A DNA stretch of 64,000 bases from Bacteroidetes bacterium UBA7674 (GCA_002483105.1 DLHG01000007.1:124001-188000), one strand, 5' to 3'. Positions 42,171-51,769 are shown, numbered from the stretch's first letter. The notes: generated by a model from the letters alone, not told the origin. Numbers and translations: made by a program.

Positions 42171-44285
42171 CTACTTAAATATCTGAAACACCACCCATGC
42201 CCCCAGGTAAGCCAGGGCACCCATATAGAGGAACTGTATGATAGGGACTTTCCAGCTGTTGGTTTCGCGCTTTACGATGGCGAGGGTGCTCATGCACTGC
42301 ATGGCAAAGACATAGAATATCATCAGTGACAACCCTGAAGCGAGTGTATAGACAGGTCGGCCATCTTCAAACTTAGCTACGCGCATTTTGTCTCGTATAT
42401 ATACTTCATCGCCGGAGTCGCCTACACTGTAGAGGGTAGCCATCGTACCGACGAATACTTCCCTTGCAGCAAATGAAGTAATAAGTGCGATGCCGATTTT
42501 CCAGTCGTAACCCAGCGGGCGTATAGCAGGCTCTATAGCATGACCTAAGATACCGGCGAAAGAGTTGCTTAGTTTATCAGTTGATTCGAGGTTGTTGAGC
42601 GAATCTGTTTGTGTGGGGTATTGTGCGCGGAGCGCGGCATATTTTGTTTCCACCGCTTCCATGCGTGCAGGTGGCCCGAAGGTCGCCGCCGCCCAGAGGA
42701 TGATAGAAATAACCATGATCACCTTACCCGCATCGGTCACAAAGACCTTTGCTTTTTCTATCATGGTGATGCCTACATTCTTCCAGCGTGGTGCGCGATA
42801 TACAGGAAGTTCCATCAGGAAGTAAGTACGCTCTGTGGCTTTCACCAGCCAGTCCAGCACCTTGGCTACTACCAGTGCCATAAAGAAGCCAAGCAGGTAA
42901 AGCCCCATCAGCACAAGCCCCTGCATATTAAATATGCCAACGCTATTATTGGGTATCACCAGCCCTATGAGTATGGTATATACCGGCAGGCGCGCGGAGC
43001 AACTCATCAGCGGCGTTACCATGATGGTGATGTAACGTTCCTTGCGGTTCTGTATGGTTCGTGCCGACATGATGGCGGGTACCGCGCAAGCCATACCACT
43101 GATGAGCGGCATCACAGAGCGGCCGTTGAGTCCCACGCTGCGCATGAGCCTGTCGGTGAGGAAGCTGATACGCGCCATGTATCCGCTGTCTTCCAGTATA
43201 GTGATGAAGCCAAACAGTATCATGATCTGCGGGATGAATATGGCGATACCACCCAGGCCCGCAAGGATACCATTCACTAAAAGGTCCTTGATAAAATTAT
43301 CCGGCATCACAGAGCCGAGCCAATCGCCTGCTATTGCGAAGCCCTGCTCTACCCAGTCCATAGGATATGCCGCCAGCCAGAAGATGCTCTGGAACAACAG
43401 GAACAGCACACAAAGCAATATTACATTCCCCCACAGAGGGTGAAGTAATACTTTATCTATCCGGTCGCTGACGATCATTTTCTTCAGCGGGTTCTCTGTT
43501 ACCACGCATTGCTGCATAATGGTATCTATGCGCTTGTAGCGCTGCATTATTTCCGCAGCCTGCACAGCGGCTTTGTGAAACTTTACTTCTCCCAGCAATG
43601 CTGCTATGCGTATTCTTTGCGAGGCATGCAGGTAGGGTAGCTCCTTATGGTTGCAGGCTACCTGTAGCGCAGCATAGTTGCTCTCACTCTGGCATATCTC
43701 TTTTATTTCTTTTATCCAGTCGCCGGTAAGAGCTTCTGTATCTATGAAGTCGGCATGCACTGTTGGCTTTACCTCGTGTATACCGGCAATGACTTTCTTT
43801 AATTGAGTGATGCCTTTATCCTTTCGCGGGTTGATAGGAACTACGGGTACGCCCATCATGCGTTGCAGTCCATCCACATCTATCGAGATGCTGTGCTTGC
43901 GGGCAATGTCCATCATACTCAGCGCTATGATCACCGGTATCTTCAGGTCCATTATCTGTGAGCAGAAAAGGAGGTTGCGCTTCAGGTTAGATGCATCTGC
44001 TATTACGATCAGCAGGTCGGGCTTGTTCTCGTTATTGTTGTTCAGCAGTACCTCGTAGGTCACGTATTCGTCCGCACTCTTGGGGTAGATGCTGTAAGTG
44101 CCGGGGAGGTCTATGACGTTGGCTGTAAGTTGGTCGCTTATCTTGGCAACGCCCGTTTTTTTATCAACGGTGACGCCGGGGAAATTGCCCACCTTCTGAT
44201 TCAATCCCGTGAGGGAATTGAACAGGGAGCTTTTCCCGCTGTTTGGGTTACCAACTAATGCAATCGTATATGGGCGCTTCGTCAA
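42171..44285 (-). CDS. feoB: Ferrous iron transporter B
   Basis: 704 residues. The start is TTG, since an in-frame TAA lies five codons upstream and no ATG precedes the P-loop. The G domain has G1 GNPNSGKSS (12-20), DLPGTYS (59-65) and a G4 site that reads ALSMMD with Ser123 where FeoB normally has Asn. The membrane part has the two Gate motifs, SGMACAVPAIMSAR and PLMSCSARLPVY, and a C-terminal helix set. FeoB brings Fe2+ into the cytoplasm. No feoA or feoC lies beside it. It is monocistronic, with element B after it. Confidence 0.95.
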   Translation of the reverse strand: MTKRPYTIALVGNPNSGKSSLFNSLTGLNQKVGNFPGVTVDKKTGVAKISDQLTANVIDLPGTYSIYPKSADEYVTYEVLLNNNNENKPDLLIVIADASNLKRNLLFCSQIMDLKIPVIIALSMMDIARKHSISIDVDGLQRMMGVPVVPINPRKDKGITQLKKVIAGIHEVKPTVHADFIDTEALTGDWIKEIKEICQSESNYAALQVACNHKELPYLHASQRIRIAALLGEVKFHKAAVQAAEIMQRYKRIDTIMQQCVVTENPLKKMIVSDRIDKVLLHPLWGNVILLCVLFLLFQSIFWLAAYPMDWVEQGFAIAGDWLGSVMPDNFIKDLLVNGILAGLGGIAIFIPQIMILFGFITILEDSGYMARISFLTDRLMRSVGLNGRSVMPLISGMACAVPAIMSARTIQNRKERYITIMVTPLMSCSARLPVYTILIGLVIPNNSVGIFNMQGLVLMGLYLLGFFMALVVAKVLDWLVKATERTYFLMELPVYRAPRWKNVGITMIEKAKVFVTDAGKVIMVISIILWAAATFGPPARMEAVETKYAALRAQYPTQTDSLNNLESTDKLSNSFAGILGHAIEPAIRPLGYDWKIGIALITSFAAREVFVGTMATLYSVGDSGDEVYIRDKMRVAKFEDGRPVYTLASGLSLMIFYVFAMQCMSTLAIVKRETNSWKVPIIQFLYMGALAYLGAWVVFQIFK

Positions 44286-44363
44286 ATCGGCTGCAATTTA
44301 AGCAATTAGCAACCGTTAGCGCTTAAACTATCCCGAATACGTTTTGTTTTTCCCGAATATGAA

Positions 44364-44389
44364 AACGGCTACCCCTAAGGATAGCCGTT
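44364..44389 (-). terminator. Terminator after the T9SS gene at 44413
   Basis: AACGGCTA pairs with TAGCCGTT; on the minus strand TTTTC follows. It lies 24 bp past the stop. Confidence 0.65.
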
Positions 44390-44412
44390 CTATAATAGTA
44401 TCGGAAAAGTCT

Positions 44413-45618
44413 TTATTTAACTACTGAGAGTACGCTTTCGCCGATCACTTCGTTATTGCTGCTCAGGCGGAGGAAGTACATTCCTGCCGGAGTATTAGCG
44501 AGTGATACCCGTGCTTCACCATTGGCAAGGTTAACATTACCACTGGCAACCACCTGTGCGGCGATGTTCATTATTTCGTATTTGCAGGTGGAGACCTTTT
44601 TGTCTTTCACCGCAATATTTACGAACGAAGCAGCAGGGTTAGGATATACCGATATGTTGTTGTCATTTTTCACATCATTAACGCCCATATCCATTGGCAC
44701 ACGTTGCCCGTGGATAATCAGATCGCTAATGGTAGCAAATGTGGGAGAATCATAAGATACAGTCACCATAGGGGTTACTTCTCCCGCACGGTAGAACAAG
44801 TATTGATTCACACTGTTTGTTTGTCCTTGCGTAAGGTTGAAATCCATCAGCACACTCGCAGGCATTGGTACATTAGTATTCTCGAAGAAACTGTCCTGTG
44901 TTATCATAGTGCTCTTTACCTGTATCACCGGTATCAGCAGGCTCGGCATCTGGGTACCGGGGATCTTTATTTTCATTGTGCCATATCCTACCGCTTCATC
45001 ATTTCTTACTACATGTGACCTGCGAAAGATAGCTTCGTTGAAATAGCCCTCAAAAGCATACGTCAGCGTCATATTAGTCGTGTACGTCATGAGTGGATTC
45101 CACGTAGTAGTACCTGCAACACAAGGGTAAGGCATATTAGTAACAGGTGCGCTGTACAATATATCCTGGGTATTCATCACCAGTATATCGTTCGGATTAC
45201 CTGTAAACAGGTTTATCGGGTAGGTTTGCTGGTCTATATGCTCACCATAGCTGATAGTACCTGCGGGAGTAATAGCAAATTTCAGATTGCTCACATAATT
45301 CAGCTGAGGGGTCAGCTTGTAAGTGATCTTGTTACTGTATTCTGCCGGTGCAAATAATGCTACGGTAGATGTATCGTATTTACGATAGCTCATGTCCACC
45401 TGGTATTGCGCACCCGCCAGGTTCCATGCTGCATTCATTGCGGGAGTGAAGCTGGGTATGCCGCCACCATTGATTTGTACACTATTGATAGTATCCGTCT
45501 TTATAACCACGGAGCCTGAGGATTGTCCTGCGGCATGGGCATAGTTGTAGGTACTGAGTTGTGCGGAAGCAGAAAGGGCGAAACATGCTGATAAGAGCGT
45601 AAAGGTCAATTTTTTCAT
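44413..45618 (-). CDS. Secreted T9SS protein, unknown function
   Basis: 401 residues. The signal peptide (MKKLTFTLLSACFALSASA) is cleaved before QLSTYNYAHA. The body is beta-rich with no domain I recognise; motifs such as TPQLNYVSNLKFAITP and VIQVKSTMITQDSFF suggest one compact domain. The end is a type A T9SS domain: VYPNPAASFVNIAV, YEIMNIAAQVV, NTPAGMYFLRL. Transcribed alone, away from the patatin gene. Confidence 0.85.
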   Translation of the reverse strand: MKKLTFTLLSACFALSASAQLSTYNYAHAAGQSSGSVVIKTDTINSVQINGGGIPSFTPAMNAAWNLAGAQYQVDMSYRKYDTSTVALFAPAEYSNKITYKLTPQLNYVSNLKFAITPAGTISYGEHIDQQTYPINLFTGNPNDILVMNTQDILYSAPVTNMPYPCVAGTTTWNPLMTYTTNMTLTYAFEGYFNEAIFRRSHVVRNDEAVGYGTMKIKIPGTQMPSLLIPVIQVKSTMITQDSFFENTNVPMPASVLMDFNLTQGQTNSVNQYLFYRAGEVTPMVTVSYDSPTFATISDLIIHGQRVPMDMGVNDVKNDNNISVYPNPAASFVNIAVKDKKVSTCKYEIMNIAAQVVASGNVNLANGEARVSLANTPAGMYFLRLSSNNEVIGESVLSVVK

Positions 45619-45760
45619 TAGAGTTTGATTTAGAGTTTTAGAATAATATAAATATAAGGCATTTTTTATGATGCCGGATGAAAAGGAGCAGATATGGTGA
45701 TATAAACTACCCCAAGGTTAACGTCACATCTGGAATAATTATTGTAGCTTTCTATGTAGA

Positions 45761-48004
45761 ATGACGAGGGAAGCACTCAGGCTTAAGGCCAGGAACATTT
45801 ACTATTTTCTGCCGGTGCAGCTGGCCATTCTACACTTCCGCCGTTACCAACTCCTGTTAATATTCTGGCTGGTACTGGTGCTTACCATCACAGGAAATTT
45901 TGCCGCTCATTTCGGTGCTGCCTCTCTTTTTCTTGCGCCCGAGTACCTGGGCGAGATCAGCTTTATGAGTATGTTGTTACTGGGTGGCGGCATAGGATTG
46001 TTCATTATGGCCTGGCATATCACCACCTTTATTATTCATGCACACCGCATACCCTACATGGGTGCCGCCAAGCAGACCTTCCTGATATATTGTATCAACA
46101 ATTCAGTGATACCGTTACTGTTTCTTATTTTTTACTCCATCATCAGTATTCACTTCCAGGTATATAAAGAGCATACGCCTGTCGGCAGAGTGATCCTATT
46201 GCAATTGGGTTTTTACATCGGTTACTTTCTCATTCTCATTCTGTCTTTTGCCTATTTCTTCCGCGTGAGCCGTGATTTGCTGAAGGCAGTACTTTCCCGA
46301 ATCACCGACCCCTCCCGTATCAAACATATCATCCCTTATGATGCGCTGGACTATGAAGTAGATATCATTCGTGTGGATACTTATCTATCTGAAACACTTC
46401 GCTTGTCGCATTGTCATGAACTGGACCTCTTTCATCCGCGCTTATTGAAAACGATCCTGCGCAAGCACCACCGCAATGCAATAACGGCTACCATTTTCTC
46501 CTTTATATTACTTATACTACTAGGCATATTTATGGAGCAGCCATTACTGCGTATACCCGCGGGTAGCAGCTTCCTGATTCTGTTCGGGCTGATGATGGGT
46601 ATAGTGGGTGCGGTAAAGCATTTTCTACGCAGCTGGGAGGTATTGGGATGGGTACTGATCGGGTTGGTGTTGTCCTCATTGATATCCAGTCGCATTATTG
46701 ATCTGAGAAGTATAGCCTATGGTATGGACTATCAAACAGCAGAAAATATTGAACCTACTTACGACTACAAATCACTCCGTACCATATTTAACACCGAACG
46801 CTACAACTCTGATAAACTTTCTGAGCTACAGCACCTGGAAAACTGGAAAGCAAAAGGAACAGGTGATAGCACAGGTAAGAAACCACTGATAGTAATAATG
46901 GTGAGTGGTGGTGGCAGCCGCTCTGCCTACTGGACATTCCATACACTGCAACACCTTGACAGTGCCACAAATGGTAAGCTGTTCGACAATACAGTACTGA
47001 TAACCGGGGCATCGGGCGGCATGCTGGGGGCGGCTTACTGGCGCAGCATACATGATGCACACAGGGACGGCATCATTAAAGACCCTTACGACCCTAAGTA
47101 CCGTGACAACATAGGTAAAGACCTGCTTAATGCGATCATCTTTTCTTTCGCAAGTGTGGATATGATCAACCCGTTCAATAAAATATCCATCGCCGGCTAC
47201 TCTTATACCAAGGACAGGGGTTACGCTATGGAGCAGGAACTGATCAGGAATACAGAAGGACTGCTGGATAAAAAAATAGGTGATTTTAAAACGAAGGAAT
47301 TCAGCGCTGCTATTCCCGAACTCATTATCAATGGCACTATCATCAATGATGGGCGCAAGCTGATGATGTCAGCACAACCCGTTGCCTACCTCACGCGCCC
47401 TGAGTATAGCCTCCCCGATGCCGAGCCCCCTATTGATGCGGTAGATTATGCTACTTTCTTTGCCAAACAAAACCCTTACAACCTGCGCATTACTTCTGCC
47501 TTGAGAATGAATGCCACATTCCCATTCATATTGCCCGTGGTGAAATTGCCTTCCAACCCCAGGATGAATATTATGGATGCGGGCATGAGAGATAATTTTG
47601 GTACCGAGCTTGCATCGAGATACCTGTATGTTTTCCGCGACTGGATAAAGAACAATACCGAAAATGTGATCTTCCTGGAGATAAGGGATACGCGCGAGAG
47701 CGCCGGGAAACTACCCCAGAAACGCACCAACCTTAGCAATACGATCGCTGACCCGGTGTTTGTGATACAAGAGAAATGGCAGACTTTCCAATCGTATAAT
47801 CACGGGCACGTAAAGGATCTTATTCATGAAGTGTTTGAAGATCAGATACACTTCATCAGTATGGAGTACCAGCCGAAGGTGGAAGAAGAAAGTGCGGCAC
47901 TTAATTTCCATCTTACTAATAAAGAACGCAAAGACCTGCGCTTGTCTATCAACTACCGCGAGAACCAGGCGGCGATAGATAGTGTAGTGAAGTTGTTGAA
48001 GTGA
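45761..48004 (+). CDS. Membrane-anchored patatin-like phospholipase
   Basis: 747 residues in two halves. Residues 1-330 have about seven membrane helices (for example LLLIFWLVLVLTITG, MLLLGGGIGLFIMAW, LLFLIFYSIISIHF, VLGWVLIGLVLSSLI). Residues 370-745 are a patatin domain: oxyanion loop VSGGGSRSAYW near 377, nucleophile elbow TGASGGM with Ser about 418, and the dyad Asp in MDAGMRDNFG about 606. The family cleaves acyl chains from lipids by a Ser-Asp dyad. The active domain probably faces the cytoplasm next to the membrane (inference). Such a long membrane half is uncommon for patatins. Confidence 0.88.
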   Translation: MTREALRLKARNIYYFLPVQLAILHFRRYQLLLIFWLVLVLTITGNFAAHFGAASLFLAPEYLGEISFMSMLLLGGGIGLFIMAWHITTFIIHAHRIPYMGAAKQTFLIYCINNSVIPLLFLIFYSIISIHFQVYKEHTPVGRVILLQLGFYIGYFLILILSFAYFFRVSRDLLKAVLSRITDPSRIKHIIPYDALDYEVDIIRVDTYLSETLRLSHCHELDLFHPRLLKTILRKHHRNAITATIFSFILLILLGIFMEQPLLRIPAGSSFLILFGLMMGIVGAVKHFLRSWEVLGWVLIGLVLSSLISSRIIDLRSIAYGMDYQTAENIEPTYDYKSLRTIFNTERYNSDKLSELQHLENWKAKGTGDSTGKKPLIVIMVSGGGSRSAYWTFHTLQHLDSATNGKLFDNTVLITGASGGMLGAAYWRSIHDAHRDGIIKDPYDPKYRDNIGKDLLNAIIFSFASVDMINPFNKISIAGYSYTKDRGYAMEQELIRNTEGLLDKKIGDFKTKEFSAAIPELIINGTIINDGRKLMMSAQPVAYLTRPEYSLPDAEPPIDAVDYATFFAKQNPYNLRITSALRMNATFPFILPVVKLPSNPRMNIMDAGMRDNFGTELASRYLYVFRDWIKNNTENVIFLEIRDTRESAGKLPQKRTNLSNTIADPVFVIQEKWQTFQSYNHGHVKDLIHEVFEDQIHFISMEYQPKVEEESAALNFHLTNKERKDLRLSINYRENQAAIDSVVKLLK

Positions 48005-48086
48005 TCGCGAGAAGCCCCCTATCCCCCTAAAGGGGGAAGAAGTTATCTAACCTACATTATTGAATATGCAGGCGTACCAAACCTAA

Positions 48087-49562
48087 CTAGATAATTCCGT
48101 CGGCGGGATATTGGCTCAATACGCGTTCAGCTGCTATGAGGTCATTGTGCAATACCCTGTCTTTTTCCATAAAGGATGCTTCTTTGCGGAGCATGGCATA
48201 TACCTTTTCCAAAGCCGGAGATGTTTTGTGCGGACGACGGAACTCCAATGCCTGTGCGGCAGTGAGGAGCTCTATAGCCAATACACGTTGTACGTTCATT
48301 ATTACACGGCGCAGTTTGGTAGCTGCGTTAGCGCCCATACTTACATGGTCTTCCTGCCCGTTACTGCTTACGATGCTATCTACTGAAGCAGGTGTGCAGT
48401 ATTGCTTGTTCTGGCTAACGATAGCTGCGGCAGTGTATTGTGCTATCATAAAGCCGCTGTTCAGTCCGGCCTGTGGTGCAAGGAACGGAGGTAAATTGCG
48501 TTGACCGCTTACGAGTAAATAAGTACGACGTTCAGATATGTTCGCCAATTCTGCCATCGCGATGGCTAAGAAATCGAGGTGTAATGCTAATGGTTGACCG
48601 TGGAAATTACCACCGCTCATGATTGCGTCTTCGTCGTGAAACACAATCGGGTTGTCAGTTACAGAGTTGATCTCTATTTCTACCACGTTGGTTACAGTAT
48701 CTACCACATCTTTGGTAGCGCCATGTACTTGTGGTACGCAACGGAAAGAGTATGGATCCTGTACCTGCTCTTTATGTAGTTTTTGTATCTCGCTGCCTTG
48801 TAGCAATTGCAACATTCTTGCAGCAGTCTCTATTTGTCCTTTGTGCGGGCGAACACGGTGTATGGGGTACTGGTAAGGTTCATCTTTCGCCATAAAAGCA
48901 TCAGCACTGAGGGCAGCAATTACATCTGCCCATAGCTGCAATCTCTTCGCTTCTATTAAAGACCATGTAGCATAACTGCTCATGAACTGCGTTCCGTTCA
49001 GCAGCGCCAGTCCTTCCTTTGCAGCCAGTGGCATTGGTTCCAGTCTTGCATCTTTCAGTGCTTTCGCAGCATCCATCTTTTCGCCCTTGTACCATACTTG
49101 TCCTTTCCCTAAAATAGCCAAAGACAAATGTGCCAACGGTGCCAGGTCGCCCGAAGCGCCGAGAGAACCTAATTCAAAAACCACAGGGGTGATGCCCAGG
49201 TTATAAAAATCAATGAGCCTGTGTACTATTTCTTTGCGTACGCCACTGTACCCCTGGCTGAGGCCATGCACTTTCAGCAACAACATCCAGCGAACAATTT
49301 CCTGCGGCACTTCATCACCCATACCACATGCGTGGGAGCATACCAGGTTCTCCTGTAGCTGCGACAACTCATCCGTTTCTATCCTCACATTACACAAAGA
49401 ACCGAAACCGGTATTGATACCATAATAGGTATTGCCACCTTTCAGGATATTGTCGAGATAATCCCTGTTGACTTGTATGCGGCCTTCTGCTTCTTTACTG
49501 ATTTCAAGAGAGCTATTCCAGTCCTTCAGGATATCTATTGATATATGTTCGGGTAATTGCAT
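48087..49562 (-). CDS. hutH: Histidine ammonia-lyase family enzyme
   Basis: 491 residues. The MIO-forming Ala-Ser-Gly triad is at 136-138 in GSLGASGDLAPLAHL. NTYYGINTGFGSL and LVCSHACGMG near 70-80 are typical; the Ser-His pair at the selectivity position fits histidine rather than tyrosine lyases, as I recall the rule. The enzyme removes ammonia from His to give urocanate. The other hut genes (hutU, hutI, formiminotransferase) are not beside it, so the substrate stays open (aromatic acid lyases exist in pigment clusters). A TACATTTG box ends 4 bp before the ATG, so the mRNA may be leaderless. Confidence 0.88.
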   Translation of the reverse strand: MQLPEHISIDILKDWNSSLEISKEAEGRIQVNRDYLDNILKGGNTYYGINTGFGSLCNVRIETDELSQLQENLVCSHACGMGDEVPQEIVRWMLLLKVHGLSQGYSGVRKEIVHRLIDFYNLGITPVVFELGSLGASGDLAPLAHLSLAILGKGQVWYKGEKMDAAKALKDARLEPMPLAAKEGLALLNGTQFMSSYATWSLIEAKRLQLWADVIAALSADAFMAKDEPYQYPIHRVRPHKGQIETAARMLQLLQGSEIQKLHKEQVQDPYSFRCVPQVHGATKDVVDTVTNVVEIEINSVTDNPIVFHDEDAIMSGGNFHGQPLALHLDFLAIAMAELANISERRTYLLVSGQRNLPPFLAPQAGLNSGFMIAQYTAAAIVSQNKQYCTPASVDSIVSSNGQEDHVSMGANAATKLRRVIMNVQRVLAIELLTAAQALEFRRPHKTSPALEKVYAMLRKEASFMEKDRVLHNDLIAAERVLSQYPADGII

Positions 49563-49566
49563 GGCG

Positions 49567-49574
49567 CAAATGTA
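49567..49574 (-). promoter_or_regulatory. Candidate -7 box just before hutH
   Basis: Minus strand reads TACATTTG, a perfect TAnnTTTG, ending 4 bp before the ATG. No -33 TTTG at the expected place. The same 4-bp distance occurs at the BatA-like gene. Confidence 0.4.
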
Positions 49575-49583
49575 AATAAGGAT

Positions 49584-49886
49584 TTACAATTTGCGGTATT
49601 TCTTCTTTGGCCTGCGGGATGTGTGGAAGATGGAATATATAACTACTCTCCTAGCTTCCTTCTCAATACCGTAAATAATAAGGTAAGGGAATTTTGTAAC
49701 ATTTGCTTGTCTAAATCTTTTTCCAACAAGTGAATACGCCTCGGGCGATGCCGATATCTTAAGCAGGCATTCATCCACTTTTTCTTCAAAGTCTGAACCT
49801 AACCCTTCACCGTGGTCTTCATACCAATTAAAAGCCTCCCGGTAATCTTCTTCGGCAGACGATTCAAAGACAAGTTGATAACTCAT
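49584..49886 (-). CDS. RelE/ParE-type toxin
   Basis: 100 residues: YQLVFESSAEEDYREAFNWY, then DFEEKVDECLLKISASPEAY, FPYLIIYGIEKEARRVVIYS and a basic end RRPKKKYRKL. This is the RelE/ParE fold (helix pair, then antiparallel strands), with the FPYLIIY block typical of ParE-like toxins that act on gyrase. Its ATG overlaps the stop of the upstream antitoxin by 4 bp. Confidence 0.85.
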   Translation of the reverse strand: MSYQLVFESSAEEDYREAFNWYEDHGEGLGSDFEEKVDECLLKISASPEAYSLVGKRFRQANVTKFPYLIIYGIEKEARRVVIYSIFHTSRRPKKKYRKL

Positions 49887-50134
49887 TTTTTTCTAGCAGC
49901 ATTTTTCTTCCTTGCACTTTTCTTTACCTCGTCCCATGTTTTAGCTGCATCCGGATTGGCTTTATAATTTTCATAGCGCCTGTCCATTTCAGCCAAGAAA
50001 GCCGGATCATCCAATGGACTATCGTAAGTGTCTTCTATCTCATCCTCAACGATGACATAAAAAGCCTTTACCTTTTTATCACTGGCAGAGTCGATGTAAT
50101 CGTGGAGCTTTTTCCTGATATCCTTCGTAGTCAT
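49883..50134 (-). CDS. Antitoxin of a RelE/ParE-type module
   Basis: 83 residues: a helical N-terminus (KDIRKKLHDYIDSASDKKVK), an acidic middle (VEDEIEDTYDSPLDD) and a basic C-terminus (KKSARKKNAARKK). This shape fits the short addiction-module antitoxins of Bacteroidota that precede a ParE-like toxin. It comes first and overlaps the toxin by 4 bp. The operator is likely the 26 bp or so upstream. Confidence 0.8.
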   Translation of the reverse strand: MTTKDIRKKLHDYIDSASDKKVKAFYVIVEDEIEDTYDSPLDDPAFLAEMDRRYENYKANPDAAKTWDEVKKSARKKNAARKK

Positions 50135-50160
50135 ACTTAATAAAGTTACGAAAAACGGAA

Positions 50161-50661
50161 TTATTTCTTAATGATATTGACTAAGTCTTCTTCCACACTT
50201 TTCGTTGCTACTTCCACTATCCGGCCTATTTCTTTGGCGTCTTTGTAGACAATTATGGTGGGTACTTTTTCTATGTTGTATTGAGCCTTTTCGCCATTGA
50301 GCGCATCTTTTGTACGGTCAACGCCGAAGACAGTGAGCTGGTCAATGGGAAACAAAGCTTGTGTTAAAGTAGCGTAGAGTTTAGGCACGAGAATCTGAGA
50401 GTCTTCGCACCAGGTACCCATCACAACTACCAGTGTATAGTTTTCAAGATTGTCTTTCAGGTATTGAGTAGCGACCGGTTCAGGGCTATATCCGCCATTG
50501 TCTTTCAGCCAGGTAAACGTTGGTTCATTTTTCAGGTCGCCCATGGTTATCCGGCCTTTCAATACAACAGAACCGTTTTCTGCATCTTTAGATGTTTCGT
50601 ATGGCTGGGCAAAACTGTTCAGGCTTATCATCATCGCTATTAAGAACGCTATCCTCTTCAT
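50161..50661 (-). CDS. Secreted thioredoxin-like protein with single active-site Cys
   Basis: 166 residues. A signal peptide (MKRIAFLIAMMISLNSFA) is followed by a thioredoxin fold: LVVVMGTWCEDSQILVPKLY near 80-100 and VPTIIVYKDAKEIGRI at the cis-Pro. The usual CxxC is CEDS, so one Cys only. This WCxDS form is known from a Bacteroidota subgroup. It probably acts as a thiol carrier or structural homologue in the periplasm. It ends 5 bp before the MerR gene in transcription order. Confidence 0.85.
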   Translation of the reverse strand: MKRIAFLIAMMISLNSFAQPYETSKDAENGSVVLKGRITMGDLKNEPTFTWLKDNGGYSPEPVATQYLKDNLENYTLVVVMGTWCEDSQILVPKLYATLTQALFPIDQLTVFGVDRTKDALNGEKAQYNIEKVPTIIVYKDAKEIGRIVEVATKSVEEDLVNIIKK

Positions 50662-50665
50662 TTTT

Positions 50666-51226
50666 CTATTTTAACTCTTTCCTTATCTGCAGCAATCTTC
50701 CTCTTAGCTGCACCAATGACTCCTTCAGGGTAACGCCGTCTATTATTCCTTTCTTTTTTTCTTTGAGTTTTCCTTTGGCACCTGCAATGGTATAGCCACG
50801 CTCTTTCACAAGATGGTAGATCGCTTTCAGCTCCTTTATCTGCTCTGTAGTGTAGAGCCTGTCGCCCTTTCGGGTGGTGCGCACTTTGAGCTTGAACTCA
50901 TTTGTCCAGAAGCGGATATGAGATGTATTTACTTTGAACAACTTAGATACTTCACCAATAGAATAGTACTGCTTGTCGCCTTCAAAATTCTGAAGTAGTT
51001 CTTCCGAGTCTAATTTTTCAGGATTGGTCGGAGCCTTCCTTTCACGAGGTTCTTTTTTCTCCTTTACTGTTTTCGCAACCTTCTCAGCTTTTACTTTTGG
51101 TTCTGCTTCAGAAGATGTTTCTTCTTTCGTTTTTGTTTTTTTCTCAGCACGGGGTTTGGGTTCAGGTTTTACCTGTTGCGGAATTATTTCCTCTCCAAAA
51201 AGCGTTAATACTACTTGCTGCGCCAT
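50666..51226 (-). CDS. MerR family transcriptional regulator with charged N-terminal extension
   Basis: 186 residues from the ATG at 51226 (a TTG nine bases upstream is in frame). Residues 1-85 are a disordered Lys/Glu/Pro-rich region (KPEPKPRAEKKTKTKEE). Then comes a MerR winged helix: YYSIGEVSKLFKVNTSHIRFW, then RTTRKGDRLYTTEQIKEL, and a C-terminal coiled helix. No metal-binding Cys is seen, so the signal is unknown. The thioredoxin-like gene follows it by 4 bp, suggesting a shared transcript. Confidence 0.87.
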   Translation of the reverse strand: MAQQVVLTLFGEEIIPQQVKPEPKPRAEKKTKTKEETSSEAEPKVKAEKVAKTVKEKKEPRERKAPTNPEKLDSEELLQNFEGDKQYYSIGEVSKLFKVNTSHIRFWTNEFKLKVRTTRKGDRLYTTEQIKELKAIYHLVKERGYTIAGAKGKLKEKKKGIIDGVTLKESLVQLRGRLLQIRKELK

Positions 51227-51352
51227 CTGGTACAAAATAACGAAAAAGCATTGAAAGAGAGCAAGGTATAAGTGCTACCTAATGTGTAAAAAACAGATAA
51301 CAGAAACCTATATTTGGCATGAATTGTGTGATTTACAGAAAAACGTTATCCA

Positions 51353-51769
51353 ATGCGAACCCTATTTGTCCTATTATTATCATTTGTAACTGTTCTTTAT
51401 GCGTCTTGCGGCTGCACCAAAAAACTATGCAGCAGTAGTGGCATTGAGCTGAGGTTAAACGGCTTTTCACAACAAGACGCAGATACGATATACCAGATAG
51501 TAGATGGAGACACCACCGTGGAGCATGGTGACATTTCCAGTGATTCGGTCTACACTTATCATGTAAGGGAAAGCGGAGACCTGTACATAGGGACGATAAC
51601 CGTATGGATACCCGGTGCCGACAAAACCTATTCGTTCTCTGATTTCAGGTATGAGAAAGAAAACTGCAACCAATGCTTTCCGGTGGGGCACGACAAATAT
51701 GACGCTTATAAAGGATGTGTGATGAATGGGGTGTCGTATGATACAGCACCTATTGACGTATATAGATAA
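51353..51769 (+). CDS. Small putative secreted Cys-rich protein
   Basis: 138 residues. The N-terminal stretch MRTLFVLLLSFVTVLYASC is a lipoprotein-like signal with Cys19. CGCTKKLC follows, then SSSGIELRLNGFSQQDADTIY and a beta domain ending with ENCNQCFPVGHD. Six or more Cys are present, probably disulfide-bonded outside the cytoplasm. Function unknown. Confidence 0.7.
   Translation: MRTLFVLLLSFVTVLYASCGCTKKLCSSSGIELRLNGFSQQDADTIYQIVDGDTTVEHGDISSDSVYTYHVRESGDLYIGTITVWIPGADKTYSFSDFRYEKENCNQCFPVGHDKYDAYKGCVMNGVSYDTAPIDVYR

Noticed and set aside
48022..48037. Terminator after the patatin gene
   Set aside because: The stem TCCCCCT/AGGGGGA has a 2-nt loop and no T-run; it may be a degenerate piece of the dispersed element instead.
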